This document shows positions 1 through 13,500 of a stretch of 64,000 bases of DNA, piece after piece. The notes below the pieces were generated by a model. It saw only the letters and a list, made by a program, of their open reading frames with translations, made no database searches and was not told the origin of the DNA. Position 1 is the first letter of the stretch. Every line of letters begins with the position of its first letter. A program made the position numbers and the translations under genes. Source of the stretch: Voacanga thouarsii (lineage: Eukaryota > Streptophyta > Magnoliopsida > Gentianales > Apocynaceae); contig JANUWF010002061.1 of assembly GCA_026120185.1 (NCBI GenBank), positions 3,162,001-3,226,000 of the forward strand, given 5' to 3'.

Positions 1-25
1 GGGAGGTTGACATGATAAAAAAATA

Positions 26-320
26 TTTGCAGCAATTAAAGCCGCCTGAATAGGAAAAATAAAGAGAAAATGACAGCAATGAAGGCTGCCCGGAAGAGAA
101 GACTGCTTGAAAGCGAAGAGAAAATAACAGCAGTGAAGGTTGCTCGGTACAAATCAGTATCAAAACAAGTGGAAACAACACAAGCAATAAAAGCTGGCTA
201 TACAACACCTACGAGGAAGAAAAATAGAGGAGAAATACCAGCAATTAAGGCTGGTTGATCGTACGAATTAGGATGAACGAAACACCATCAGCAATTAAGG
301 CTGGCCGGCAGAAGAAGAAG
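26..320. repeat. Degenerate tandem motif in the copia leader (core CAGCAATTAAGGCTGG)
   Basis: A core close to CAGCAATTAAGGCTGG recurs six times at roughly 45-60 base spacing (near 31, 75, 128, 183, 238 and 288). The same core recurs three or four times in opposite orientation in the leader of copia C (about 26840-26970). It is therefore a property of this retroelement leader and not of the host gene. Function unknown. Confidence 0.7.
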
Positions 321-380
321 CAAAGAATAGGTGCAAGCAGAAAAATTAGAAGTAGACCAGGATGAACAGCTCTGATACCA

Positions 381-655
381 TAAGAAATTGAGAGAGAATA
401 ATCTCTTTTCATATATTTCTCAAAGATTACAATGAGCTGATTACACACAAGCTGCCTAAGACATAAATATAGCAACTACCCTAATAAATTGATTCACAAA
501 ATTTCCTAATCAATTCCCTAATTACTACCCACAAAATATCGTAATCACTGATTACAAAATCTCCTAATTTAAGGGTCAAACTTCTCTAATTCTAGTGTTA
601 CAATATTTACAGCTTTATTTTCCTAAAATACACTCTTTAGCCATATTTTCCCACA
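381..655 (-). repeat. 5' LTR of the left-edge copia element
   Basis: Reverse-orientation match to the LTRs of copia C, sharing the runs of short TAATTAGGGGATT-like and CTAATTTAAGGG-like blocks. The outer end reads TGTGGGAAAATATGGC on the minus strand, against TGTAGGAAAATATTGC in copia C. Confidence 0.85.
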
Positions 656-1588
656 TCTTTCCCCTCTTCTAGGTATTAAATTTTCTCTACCCTTTTCCTG
701 CCTAGTTTTCTTTGAATTAAGGAGATCTTATTTATTTGCCATCTGCTAAGCCCCTCTGTTAATAGTGCTGCTTGTAATTTACTACTAAATCCATCGTTGT
801 AGTTAAGGCATCATGCACACATGCTGGCACTAGGTTTGACTATATTATTTTATGCATTATTGGATTGCATGTTGTGAACATTGCTGAAATTACTTAAAGC
901 TTTGAGAATATTTCAGAAAAGATATATCTTTCTTTGCACTAAAATACAACTAAATCGTTTTCCATGAAAATCACAAGAAACCTCTGTTTAGAATGGATTT
1001 CAACTCTATCTTTCATGTGAGCTTTGGAGAAGTTGTTCTGTGTAGTATTTCCTTTTGTGGTTCACTGGTATGAGCATGAAAGGTGTTCAAGTATCAGCTT
1101 TCATTTCATGAGTGCTAAAATTATTGTTGGAGGGAGGAATAATAGAAATATATAAGAATATGGAATACATATTTCTGTGAGTGTTTTGTTACCTTATTGA
1201 AGGATCTTTCCTAAATTTGTGGTTAAGACAGAAAATATAATTCGCTTTAAAAGCATTCAGAACCATTCTTTTCCTTTTCTGATATGAGTATAAACTTTTT
1301 TTATTCTTTGTATGTTCTCCACGACCGGCTTTCTAATATTGCTAATTGCATTGAATTCTACTGGCTTCCTGCCTTAATTGTTACTAATTTATCATAAATT
1401 TTGTTTTCTGAGTCATGCATACTTTGCATTATATACTTTTTAAAAAGTATTATATTGTTTGTGCCATGCTCTTGTTTTTTCCTTTTTTGGCACCCATTGT
1501 ACTTTGAGATTGTGTACTGTGCACTGTAGTAAATCTTTTTATTTCCTTTAAAATATTATGCCACTGAACTAACTTCATGGTTTGTCAG
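656..1588 (+). other. Probable GMI1-A intron or upstream sequence, no gene seen
   Basis: AT-rich non-coding sequence between the copia LTR and the first recognisable GMI1 exon. It ends with a plausible acceptor (TTTGTCAG, to 1588). I see no exon or other element in it. Confidence 0.5.
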
Positions 1589-4500
1589 AGTTGGTTTGCG
1601 TTTCCCATCAATGTCGATTGCATGCTATGATAGATATTCCAATCGTATCCCATTTCCTTCTGATACCAAGGCGATGATCAAGTTAAATGCAAGTGAAGAA
1701 TTTACAGCTCAGTTAACCAATATGAAGCAGTCAATGTCCTCCAATAATTTTGTTTTGACAATTAAGGTATTGGTATAGTTGGTGTTGATCTAAAAAGATA
1801 TCCTTTTACATGTTCAGGATGAGACAGGGATTGCTGAAAATTGTTTAACTTACAGAATGTGCAGGTAGAAAGCTGTGAACTGGATAAGATTCGGCCAAGC
1901 TATACAGCAAAGTTTTTTATATTTCCACTTGATGAATCTTTAATTGTGGAAATTCCTTGTCAAGGTCCTTTTTTTTTTTTTTTAAGCCAATCTTCCTGGA
2001 TGCCTTATTTTTTGCTCTCATTTTGAATGGGATAAATCAGAAACACCCAATGCTTGTTATAGAAGCCACTTGAGAATTTCTTAACAAGGTTTCCCTATTT
2101 ACTATTTTTCTTTAGTTTTTCCTGGAGTTCCGCAACAAGTCTCCGTTCAGTCACCAAAGCTTGGAAAGCAATTGGTTCCAGGACAGATAATTACAGACCT
2201 TATGTTGGAGGTGTGCAAGCTATTATTTTCCTTTGCAATGGCCTATATCTCCTTGGCTTGATTAATTGACTTCTTCCAATATATATGTGCGTGTGATTGA
2301 AAACTTGACTTTAGCTACATCAAATTGTAGAAATTGGATTTGCATAAAAATACCTTGAGCTTGACTCAACTTGACTGACTTACTTGTTGACAAATTCCTA
2401 AATAAGCTGCATTTTCACCCCTTTTTTTAATATTAATCAGAACAGTCATGTTTATGTTCATTCTTTTATCCCCTTCAAACATTAGTGAACCAGCTTTTAA
2501 AATAAAAGAGATTAAGAAAAAGTAGGTAAACTAAAGATGTTGAAGACTTGCTCTATCTCGCAAAACCTTAACTCTAAAGACTTTGTCAATAGAATGGAAA
2601 TTATGAAAGGCGGAAAATTCAAAAGATATTGGTGCATTTTGTGATTTACAAGCGCAATCCAATGAGATGGTAGCAGGGCCTATGAGATTGGAATCCTTAG
2701 TGGACCACCAACAGTATTAATCAATTTCAATAAGAGGTTATTGCCATTGAAATAAAGAACATTAAGGAGTCAAAATACCGAATTTTAGGAGATGATGCAA
2801 TTTATTTGACATGTTTATCCTACGACAAATTTTACATGTTGAAGAATCTTCATTGGTAGTGACAGTTAGTAGTAGAGTGTTGGTTATAAGCAACACTGTG
2901 TACTTGAGAGTTTTCCATTAGATTGCATGTATGAGAATTTTGGGTTCTTGGCTTTGTTAAAATAGTTGTTTCAAGTATAACACCTAACCATAGTATTAGT
3001 GACGAGCAAATTCATAATGAAGGAAACTATCTAGATATGTGGAATCCCTATTCAATGGCATTCTTCTGATTTTCTTTTTGAGTAGAATTGTAATTGCGGT
3101 TTTGCTAGTATTTATAACACCGTAAGTGGAGTTTTGCACTATTGTAATCTAATAATGGAATTATACAACTGATATTGCTGATTATTTTTGAAATGATCAT
3201 GAATTTTTTGTAATTTTTTTGTTACTGCAATATAAGCAGCAAAATTCACGTCAAAATACTACATATCATAGTAATTCCACTTTTTGGCTTAACAAAAAGA
3301 ACACTAGTGGCAATCAAAGGGTAGTTTGCTCATCAGCACTAGCAGTATAGCCCTTGTTTGGAAATGATTGAATTGAATTCTACCTTTAGTTTCAGTAAAA
3401 TTCCCAGCTTAGTTCAGCCAAAGGGTAACTCTCACTTGGTAAGGATTGAGATGATTCTAGCATTAACCCGGGCAATAAACTAGCACATTTTTTGATGGCC
3501 AAGATTTGTAACTTCAGATGTGGCAACTCATTGCAGATATGTTGCAAATTGTTTTTTTAGATGGATAAGTAATACTGACTATGCATTTGCATTGTTATAG
3601 ATCACTCATGTTGATTTCCAATCAAACGACCTCTTTGTTTGGTTAAAAATGTGTTCCAAATATGTGCACCAAAATCATCCCTGCTTTGCTCTTGTTTTAT
3701 CTTTTTGTATTTACATTTAATTGTATACACGTGTTTTGGATCTGGTTCTGAACACTTTCTTATGGTAAGGAATACATGGAAATTTTATTCTGGTAATATT
3801 GTTCTGCCTACTACAGATAAATGACTACTGATTTTACTACAGATGTTTGATGCATATGGCAATCATGTCAGAGAAAATGAGACCGTCATTTTAAAAGTAG
3901 ATGGATTTTCTGTTGAGAAAAGTGATTCAGTCTTTAAGGTTGGTATATCAATTTGGCAAATGTTGCTCTTGAATCTTCTTATTTCAAGCGTTTAATAATG
4001 TCTGGCAAAATGGGCAAGAGCTCTTCTCTAAATGTTGAGAATATTGAATTTCACAATGTTGCCTTCAGGAAAATATTTATAAATATCCTATCATTTTCTG
4101 ACTAAAGATGGGTTGATAAATTTGGATTGCAAGTGTGGCTCTCCTAATTGGTAGGAATGCCAGCTACATTAACAAAAAGGTTTGCATTTGAGACCAAAAT
4201 GTGAACACTTAGGTTTTAGTATTTCTCTCTTTCCCTGAATTCATTTTATTTATCTTTTAAGTAATAAACATCACTATAGCAGGTTATGTCTGTAGTTTCT
4301 TTTTTGTTTTATTGTTGTTTTTCCCATAGGGCATATCTGGTCATTTGAACTCAAATCCAGGATGACAAATTCGTGGAATTCTGTAGCATTTAATATCTCC
4401 AGACGTGGACAATGAACATTTTGTTAAATTCCTCATTTACATATTTTCCCCTCCTAAATTAGGAATTTATTAAAGGCACAAATGGAATTGTTCCTCTATT

Positions 4501-7500
4501 CTTCTATGTTTCATTTCGTTGACAACTACCATTGTCCTTGCAGGTGGATCAGACTGGGCGTCTTAACCTCAGTGGTCTTCTAAAAGTTGAGAAGGGATAT
4601 GGTAAAACTGGTATGCTTCTCCATTTCGAATAAAGGACAAAATACTTACAATGGGTTTAGTTCAGTCTACATAATGGGAACAGAATTAGAATGATGGACT
4701 ACGGGATCATAATCAATTAGGACAGAAATTTTCTACACGTACGTTTAGTGAATTTTCTCAACTTGCGTTTGGTTTGAAATTGATGTTTAATTTAAAAAAA
4801 AAAAAATATTTTTCTTCTTTTCCTCCTTTCTTCATTTCCTTTTTATAAAACAATATTCTGTTTCTACAGTTTCCTTTTCTGTGTTGTCATATGATCGTGT
4901 GCTTTTCAAGGAGGTGTTTCAAACAGAAAGAAGGGAGCTGCGGGCTGCATTTGAAGTATAATATTTGTCTTTTAAGTTGCTTTTGTATGTCTTTAAACTT
5001 CTGAATTGGCATTACCACTTTACTTTCTCAATGTCAGGTGCCAGTATTTTGTGCTGCTGGTAGTCAATTGGAGAATTTGATCTTTGAAGTCATAAATACT
5101 GAGGAAGAAGTGGACAAAAACATCCACAACGAAGATAAAACTGGTCAATCACATACTCTTATGTTAAGATCAAATTCACTCAAGGTAGATGAGTCACTAC
5201 GATACAGCTTCAGTTATGGCCGCTGCTGTGTTCGAACTATTCCTCTTCCTGAAACTGAAGGAATTTTCTGCTTTGAAGCTACTCACTCCTATCATCCCGA
5301 GCTTCACTTGCGCTTAGAGGTTATAAAGTTTTAATTTTAATTTCAAATTAATGTTACTATCATGTTACTGATAATGATTGTAAATTTCTCATATAGGTGC
5401 ACGTTGAGCAAGCACTGAAACAGGAGCGCAAAAACCTTCTAACTCGAAGTTTAGATTGGAAGGTTGTTCCTTTCCAGGGATCCTCTGGTATAGAGTCTTC
5501 AAAACTGGACCATGTTGATATGCAATATCAGACTTCAGATGAGAGCTTGCCCCTTATGGGAGGCTTAGTAGAATCCATAAGAGATGATGCAATGGTAGAG
5601 TCATAAAGTTCTCCAGTTCTTTTTAAACCACAATAAACTTGAGAACATTAGAATACTAATATATCGTTAAGTAAAACTAGTTGAAATTTTGTATTTTGCA
5701 TTTTACAAGCTTGCAATACCAGCTTTAGATTCTGAAATGATGTCTTTGAGCCCATAGGTTCTTGAGGACGATCTTCGCAGGATAGGTTTGTTCATCAAAC
5801 AGCTTGAAGAGAATATTGATTGTCTTGAGCATCAGCAGTCTATAATTGAGGACGGGATTTGCAAATTGCGAGGTTTACAACTGTACCTTCTTTATTGACG
5901 TTAACTGTTATAAATCATTCATCCTTTTGCATCAGAAAGTAGTAATATGCAATTTTCTTTCTGCTGGTGCCTTTGTAAAAATTTACTGTCATCAACTGAT
6001 CTTTCTTTGTATGAGAGTTTTGAAAGTCACAATTCTCTGCTTCAGAGATTTGTACCATTAAAATATCCAACATTTCTTCAAGAAGTTTAGCTTTCACTGT
6101 CTCACAATTGCTCTTATGTCTTTGATCACATTTCTACTTATAATTATGTTTATCAGAGTGGTTCTGTTTTTCTGATAATGTTTCTGCTGCTAGTCACAAT
6201 GCTACATACTATTTTTCTACTAATATCATTCATATATTATTGAAACAAATAGAATTCACAAGCAGAACAAGATGGTAATTGTTTACATTCATAGTGTTTA
6301 TGTGATAGTTGTTTAGTACACTTCTTTTTCCCCTTCTCCATGTAAGATTTCTTGTAGTCTTTAATGAACCAAATTTGTGGATCTACACAAAGTTTGAAGC
6401 ATCTTTCCCATTAATTGTAGTGGGCGAAGAAAAATGAAGCATGAACTATTTCATGACCAGTAGAGCTTTACTCATCTGTCAGGTATTTTGATTAGCTGGA
6501 TGGTGGGGGGAAGAAAAAGGGTAATTGGTGTCTTCTTATTGTACTAATTATAGATGGTTGGCTTCCTATATTTTTTTAACTCAAAAGTTTTGATGATTCC
6601 TTCTCTCTCTAAAAGACCTGAATCTAGTTATGCTAAGGTGTTCTTTCTGCACAGGAGACTACTATTGTTCCTTTGTAGTGAAGGGTCTTATCTTCTTTTA
6701 TTTTTTTTGGGTGGTAATTATTATCGTTCAAACCGTCTTAAGCTGTGGTCTCAGTTTTTGCCCAAATGGATTTCACATTGAAATGTTTCTCTCTTATGTT
6801 GCAGCTGGCCTGGATCTTGATTATTCCCATGATCGGGAATGTGCATCTGAAAAGGATCTAGTTATGGAACAGATTGCTTGCAAGAGTGGCTCCGCAGCTG
6901 CTGTTATCTGTAGAAAATTTCAAGAAATAGATAAAGCGCACTTGGAGCAAGATAATAATTTTGCAGATAACATTCTAGGTGTGGTTGCATGTCTAGGAGT
7001 AGTGCAGACAAATGATCTTAGCAGGTATGTGCTCCAGTGTTGCCTTTGTAACATGCAGTATTATTCATTTGTGAACTGGGGTTTACTTTATTATTAAGTA
7101 CAAAAAGGGAAATAGAGCGTGAATACTTTGGTTTTGTTTTGATGTAGGATACTTGCAAACTATCTTGGTGAGAATCAAATGCTTGCCATTGTTTGCAAAT
7201 CCCGGGCATATGCCTCCAATCTTGTTAAGTATGAACGTGATGGGCAAGTAAATAGTGCTTATGGTCTTCATGCATTGTCAGCTGAACTTGGACTGCCCAT
7301 AAATAGAGAATATGTTCTCATATGCCTTGACAACCTAAGGTACTAGTGAGAGCTTCCAGCTTCAGTTTTTAGATATGAATTATAGTTGCTTAGAATATGA
7401 TAATAATGTTTCATGTGGTTGATCTTTCAATGTTCAGCAGAAACATTATAAGCCAATTATGGCGAGTATCTATTTTGTTCAAAGAGAGAAAATTTATTGA

Positions 7501-8286
7501 AAAAATTCCATAATTGTATGTTTGTAAGGGCATATGCAGGGGAGATTTGCAGCGATTCCCAGAGGAAACTTGCTTTGGCAGACCCTATTTTATCAAATGG
7601 AAAGCCTCCGCCAGGTTATTTGGGTTATGCCGTAAATTTGATAGACCCAGATGTTAATCATTCAAATTGGAAGACTCCTTCGGGTCATGGTCTTCGGGAG
7701 ACATTATTTTATTGCCTATTTGGTGAGCTTCAAGTCTATGAAAATAGAGAAAACATGAATAAGGCTAGTTCTTGCATAAGAGAAGGTGCTGTATCACTTG
7801 ATGGAGGTATAATAATGAGAAGTGGAGCATTCACCATCGGACACTGGTAAGTCCACCAGCCATGTGAAAGCAGTTGTTACAATACATGATCACTCATTCT
7901 TGCTTGTCTCAAGTTAATTGAGAAAAATTTCTACCATATTAGTTTTTGAAATAAATTTTCACATGGTTAATAAAAGTAGTCAAATGAAATACCTTCTTGT
8001 TTGCATGAATACTTAGGCTTATTTCATTTTCTGCAGCGAGCCAGATATTCGGTTTCCAGTTTTCTGTTCACAGACTCGGGGGCATTTTTCGGGCCACAGT
8101 GTTGAAATTATGAAGCAGGTTGAAGAGAAGAAACAACAGCACCAAGAGACAGCTGGTCAGCTGGAAAAAGCGCAGAAAACACTCAAAAAGCTCAAGAAGA
8201 AGTGCAGGAAAAAATGTGACAGGTTTGAGAACTTCTTGCAAAAGAAGGGACCCTGGCTATCTTGGCCGATTGATAAACCAAAATAA
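1589..8286 (+). CDS. GMI1: GMI1-like SMC-hinge protein, copy A, 3' thirteen exons (5' part outside window)
   Basis: Thirteen exons join in one open frame of about 734 codons: 1589-1766, 1856-1964, 2116-2210, 3843-3938, 4544-4610, 4870-4955, 5038-5319, 5397-5594, 5758-5872, 6805-7024, 7148-7339, 7529-7846 and 8037-8286 (stop TAA). All introns are GT-AG and the phases match. The early exons are a beta-rich region (e.g. VESCELDKIRPSY, GLLKVEKGYG). Exon 9 is a probable coiled coil, exons 10-11 the SMC-hinge-like fold ([22 protein letters not shown]), exon 12 the conserved [10 protein letters not shown] and [10 protein letters not shown] block, and exon 13 a Lys/Glu-rich coiled coil. In Arabidopsis GMI1 acts in the nucleus in DNA-damage-linked homologous recombination; DMS3, a silencing factor, shares the hinge and C-terminal block. 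Length and upstream exons favour GMI1. The ATPase half expected upstream is not in view, so a 5' truncation cannot be excluded. Confidence 0.85.
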
Positions 8287-8948
8287 CTCTGCTTATTGAT
8301 GTCTCTTCAAACACCTTCTGTGTGTAAACTATTCAAACACCTACTGTGCGTAAACTATCTTTCCATATTGTTCTATAATTCTGCTGGCAATGCAGTACTG
8401 TGCTTCTTTCTGCATACTTTCTTTTAAGAGCATTTCTAGCTTCAATGTCTAGTCTTTTGCTTTCAGCAACGCCATGGTCCTGGAAAGGCAAACCAGCTCT
8501 TCCAGTCATTTCCAAATGTGAAACGAGATTGTGTTATATAAATGTCATGGAATGTAGCAGCTGCAATGCTTCTGTTGTCCGTTTTTTTTTTTTTCCTGGT
8601 TTGGGTTGGGGGGGGGGGTGGATTTTCAAGGCGTATTAGGACAACCTCTGCTTGAGATATGAAAGGGAAATTTCCTGTATTTTAGAAAAAAATTAAGCAA
8701 TAAACAATCTTGACAGGATTTAAAATGTTTGCATAATAATATATAATTTGATGCCATAAAAAAGAAAATGTAAATTGAAGTTGGTATTCAAAACTATAGC
8801 TTTTTTTTAAAAATTTGAGTACTTTTTTAAAAAAAAAACTTTTTATGTATATTTTTGCTACAGCTAGAAAAGTGTAAAAAGAATAATTCAACTTTATAAA
8901 GATTAATCAGTAACAAATGTTAAAAACAAATTTCAAAAAGGATATAAA
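8287..8948 (+). other. 3' flank of GMI1-A
   Basis: Presumed 3' UTR and spacer of GMI1-A with T- and G-rich simple stretches (8581-8625). The equivalent spacer in unit B (42051-42640) is about as long, so this looks like the ancestral spacer before copia A inserted. No gene seen. Confidence 0.5.
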
Positions 8949-9287
8949 TGTTATGAATTATTGGAATCTCCATTAATTAATGGAGGCTCCACTAATTATG
9001 GATTTATGTGAATTATTAGAAGATTTTTATGGATGTCCACCATTTAGTGGAGACACCATTAATTGAGATTAGTTGAAGATGATGTATGCCATGATGTATT
9101 TCACTAATTAGAGCTCTATAAATAGAGCTATTCTCTAAGTTTGTAATACACCATCATTTTGTGAAATAAAGAATTGTGAGAGAAAGAAAGAGAAGTTTGA
9201 AGAGAAATTTTTGTGCAAAGAATAGTTAGAATTTTCTTAGTGTGTAGTGTGTAGATTTTATTCTAACACTACCCTAATTTTATAACA
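8949..9287 (+). repeat. Copia A 5' LTR
   Basis: 339 bp, TG...CA ends, near-identical to 14153-14493. Contains a TATA-type promoter at 9110-9129. Confidence 0.95.
9110..9129 (+). promoter_or_regulatory. TATA box of copia A LTR inside a near-palindrome
   Basis: AGAGCTCTATAAATAGAGCT carries a canonical CTATAAATA box flanked by inverted AGAGCT/AGCTCT. The same sequence is kept in all copia A and B LTRs, consistent with the core promoter of the element. Confidence 0.65.
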
Positions 9288-9302
9288 CGTTATCAGCACG
9301 AG
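9288..9302 (+). promoter_or_regulatory. Copia A primer binding site (atypical)
   Basis: CGTTATCAGCACGAG directly follows the LTR. It shares only the TATCAG core with the usual TGGTATCAGAGC site. Copia B has CGTTATTAGCACGAG at the same place, so the site is a feature of the family. Which tRNA region pairs here is unclear. Confidence 0.55.
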
Positions 9303-9388
9303 TCTCTACCGGTACAAAAGCCAGAAAACTAAGCACGAGTTTCTGCCGTTATCAAAGCCATAAGACAGGTACGCATTTATTGATCTCT

Positions 9389-10243
9389 ATGGCTAATCTC
9401 GCTAAACTCGAATTTGTAGCCCTTGATATTTCTGGAAAAAATTATATGTCATGGGTTCTCGATGCAGAAATGCATCTAAATGCTGAAGGCCTTAGTGAAA
9501 CTATTCAAGCACATAATAGTGCATCTGCACAACACAAGGCTAAAGCTTTGATTTTTATTCGTCGTCATCTCGATGAAAATTTAAAAATAGAATATCTTAC
9601 CGAAAAAGATCCATATGGCCTGTGGGTAAATTTAAAAGAAAGATTTGACCACCTGAAGATGGTCGTACTACCCAAAGGTATGAATGGTTGCACCTGAGGT
9701 TGCAAGATTTTAAAACCGTGAATGAATATAGTTCCGCAATGTATAAAATTACATCTCAATTAAAATTATGCGGAGAAAAAGTGACTGATGAAGATATGTT
9801 GGAGAAGACATTCTCCACCTTTCATGCCTCGAATATTGTCCTGCAGCAACAATATCGAGAAAAGAGGTATACAAAATTTACAGATTTAATTACTGCCCTC
9901 CTCATTGCAGAAAAAAATAATGAGTTATTATTGAGAAATCATGAAGCCAGACCAACTGGCTCTACAGCACTCCCAGAAGTGAATGCTGTTGGCTCCAGTA
10001 GAAGCCATCGTTATAGTTGTGGTCGTGGCCGTGGCCGTGACCGTGGTCGTGGTTATGGTCGTAGACACGCTCGATATTTTCCTTATCACAATTATAATCA
10101 AACTGTGAGAAATACTGGCCACCTTGAAGTGGAACAGAAAAGATCAAAAGGGAAAAGAAAAAGAAATTGAAGAAAAGTATGAGGATATATGTTATAGATG
10201 TGGCATGAAAGGTCATTGGTCACGAAACTGTCAGTACGGCTAA
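9389..10243 (+). pseudogene. Copia A gag, frameshifted
   Basis: Encodes a retrotransposon capsid (UBN2-type gag) from ATG 9389 (start MANLAKLEF). A frameshift near 9685 moves the reading frame, which continues through an Arg/Gly-rich stretch (GRGRGRDRGRGYGRR). After a stop at about 10170 a zinc knuckle CYRCGMKGHWSRNC follows in another frame (10190-10231). Capsid and nucleocapsid would package element RNA in virus-like particles; this copy cannot make an intact one. Confidence 0.85.
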
Positions 10244-10539
10244 GCATTTAGTTGAATTGTATCAAGCTTCATTGAAAAATAAAAATGTGGAAGCAAATTT
10301 TTCTCAACATCCAATAAATAATGTCGAGAATGACGATAGTGATCCCGAAGATCTTAATATCAATATTACCCATATGGATGTATCGAATTTTTTGAACACC
10401 CGGACGGTAGGATAGACCATTTAATTGGTGATGGCGAGTGTCCAAAAGAACTAAAGCCTCACCTCGATATTTTTGTATTTTCATTTTCATTCTATTCTAA
10501 TAATATTTACGTTTACATATATATATTTGTGTTCGGATA

Positions 10540-13500
10540 GGTCGTTATTAATGATGATGTATGCATTATTGATAGTGGAACTACACACACCATACTAAAA
10601 AATGAGAAATATTTTTCCGATCTCAAAATGGGAGAAATAAATATTTATACGATAAACGGTAGTGCAAATGTAATTGAGGGCTCCGGAAGAGCTAGTATAT
10701 TGTTGCCTAAAGGAACAACAATTATTATTGATAAGGCACTATTTTCCTCAAAATCCGGAAGAAATTTATTGAGTTTTAAAGATATCCGCAGAAATGGGTA
10801 TCATGTTGAAACAAATGAGGAAAATGGGATTGAGCATCTTTTTATTACTCAAATGCATTTGGGTAAGAAATCGGTATTAGAAAAGCTGCCGTCTTTTTCT
10901 ATTGGTCTATATTTTTTAAAAATACGTACAATTGAAATTCATCATCTAGTAAACCGAAGTTTACTGATCCTATTACTTTTAGCATTTGGCATGACCGGTT
11001 GGGTCATCCAGGATCTACCATGATGAGAAGAATCATTGAGAATACACATGGTCATCCTTTAAAAAATAAAAGGATATTAACATCGAAAAATTCGCATGTA
11101 CTTGCATGTTCCCTAGGAAAATTAATTGTTAAACCATCACCAGTAAAAGTAGGAGCTGAAAGTCCTACATTTCTCGAACGGATTCACGGAGATATTTGTG
11201 GACCTATTGATCCACCATGTGGACCGTTCAAATATTTTATGGTCTTAATTGATGCATCATCCCGATGGTCACATGTATGTTTATTATCTACTCGCAACCT
11301 AGCGTTTGTGAGATTACTTGCTCAAATAATTAAATTACGAGCACAATTTCCGGACCATCACATTAAAAATATCCGTTTGGATAATGTCGGTGAATTTTCA
11401 TCACATGCTTTTGATGCATATTGCATGTCAATTGGGATTAATGTTGAACATCCTGTAACTCATGTTCACACACGTAATGGTCTTGCTTGAATCTTTGATT
11501 AAACGATTACAATTAATTGCTAGACCATTATTAATGAAAACAAATCTCCCAACATCTCGCTTGGGGACATGTTATTCTACATGCTGCAACACTTGTACGT
11601 ATAAGACCGACTAGTTATCATAAATTCTCTCCTTTGCAATTGGCTTTTGGGTCGGAACCAAATATTGCTCATTTAAGATTTTTGGGTGTCTTGTATATAT
11701 TCCAATTGCACCAAACCAACGTACAAAGATGGGTCCTCAAAGAAGAAAGGGGATATACGTTGGATATGATTCTCCCTCTATTATCGGGTATGTTGAACCC
11801 CGACGAGAGATGTATTCACGAGCAAGATTTGTCGATTGTCATTTTGATGAATCATTATTCCCTAAATTAGGGGAGAACCAAAATAGCATAAAAAGGATCT
11901 TGCTTGGACAACATCATTAAATTATCTTGATCCGCGCACAAGCGCATGTGAACTGGAAGTTCAAAAGATAATTCATTTGCAAAGCATTGCAAATCAAATG
12001 CCAGACAGCTTTTGTTGACTCGGAAGAGTTACAAAATCGCATATTCCGACTATAAATGCTCCTATTCGAATTGAAGTTCCAGTGAGAACAAAATATTATA
12101 CCTATAGTCGCTGAGTCAAAAACACGCCGAAGCGTGGCCGACCTCTTGGTTCTAAAGATAAAAATCCTCGAAAGAAAAGAGGATTAAATGATCCAGAAGA
12201 TCATATTGAAGAAGAGAATGATAAAGACCAAGAGAGAACTGATGACAAAGAACCGAAGTTGATGAAAGTAACACCGAAATTTCTATCAATTATACCACTT
12301 CAGGTAGAAGTTGGAATCGGATAGAAAGCTGTTATTGATAATATATTTGCATACAATATATCTCTTGATGTTACACAGGATAATGATGATCCCGAACCAA
12401 TATCGATTGATGAATGTCGGCATAGAAAAGATTGGTCGCAATGGAAAGATGCGATTCAATCGGAGTTAAATGCATCGATAAAACGTGAAGTCTTCGGACC
12501 TGCAGTCCGAACACCGGAAGGTGTAAAACCCGTTGGCTACAAATGGATATTTGTGCGAAAGCACAATGAAAAGAGTGAAATCGTTCGATATAAAGCGCGA
12601 TTAGTAGCCCAAGGTTTTTCACAAAGACCAGGTATTGATTATGATGAAACTTATTCTCCTGTTGTTGATGCTATTACACTCCGATATCTTATCGGTTTAG
12701 CGATACATGAAAAGATAGATATGCGCCTATTAGATGTTGTCACTCGCTTACTTGTATGGAAATTTAGAAAATGATGTTTACATGAAAATCCTCGAAGGAT
12801 TTCATATGCTCAAGCATATAAACATTATCCTCGTGAAAATTACTCCATCAAGTTGCAGAAATCATTATATGGCTCGAAGCAATCTGAGCGCATGTGGTTC
12901 ACACGTCTTAGTTAATATTTATTGAAAGCGGGATTTAAAAATGACCAGGTATGTCCATGTATTTTTATTAAGAAATCTGGTTCTAAATTTGTGATATTAG
13001 CTATATATGTTGATGATATTAATCTTATTGGAACTTCTGAAGAGCTCCAAGAAACAATTGATTATTTAAAAAGAGAATTCGAAATCAAGGATTTTGGTAA
13101 AACCAAATTTTGCCTTGGTTTACAAATTGAACATTTGGAGAGTGGAACATTTATTCATCAATCAACATATACAGTAAAAGTGCTAAAAAGATTTTACATG
13201 GACAAAGCACATCCATTGAGTATTCCAATGATCGTTCGATCATTAAATGTGGATAAAGATCCTTTCCGACCTCAAGAAAATGATGAAGAACTCCTTGGTC
13301 CTGAAGTACCATATCTCAGTACAATTGGTGCACTGATGTATCTTGCTAATAATACAAGACCTGATATTGATTTTGCTGTCAATTTATTAGCAAGATTTAG
13401 TTCTTCACCAACACGACGACATTGAAATGGAATTAAACAAGTCATTCGATATCTCCAAGGTACAATTGATCTCGGATTATTTTATTCAAATAAAACCAGC

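Larger units (their letters stand above)
1..655 (-). mobile_element. Copia element (C family), 5' end: LTR, primer site and leader
   Basis: This is the 5' end of a minus-strand Ty1/copia element that continues beyond the left edge of the window. Bases 381-655 match the LTRs of copia C (24289-24564 and 39683-39935) in reverse orientation. Next to the LTR, 369-380 read on the minus strand TGGTATCAGAGC, the usual plant copia primer binding site complementary to initiator methionine tRNA. Bases 1-368 match the leader of copia C at 26793-27010. The expected TG next to the primer site has been lost, so the copy is somewhat decayed. It lies just upstream of the first GMI1-A exon seen, so it probably sits in a GMI1-A intron or marks the point where that gene is cut; the window cannot decide which. 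Confidence 0.85.

Noticed and set aside
1..330. CRISPR-like array of spaced repeats at the left edge
   Set aside because: The repeats are degenerate, spacing is uneven, the DNA is a plant retroelement leader, and the same motif occurs in a second element of the family.
245..475. Short open frames across the left-edge LTR and leader
   Set aside because: Chance frames in retroelement leader and LTR sequence; no domain seen.
6805..8286. Calling copy A a DMS3 gene
   Set aside because: The hinge and C-terminal block are shared with DMS3, but at least nine upstream exons continue in frame, which fits the longer GMI1 type.
9928..10216. Thr- or His-rich minus-strand frames opposite copia A gag
   Set aside because: Antisense shadow of the Arg/Gly-rich gag segment.
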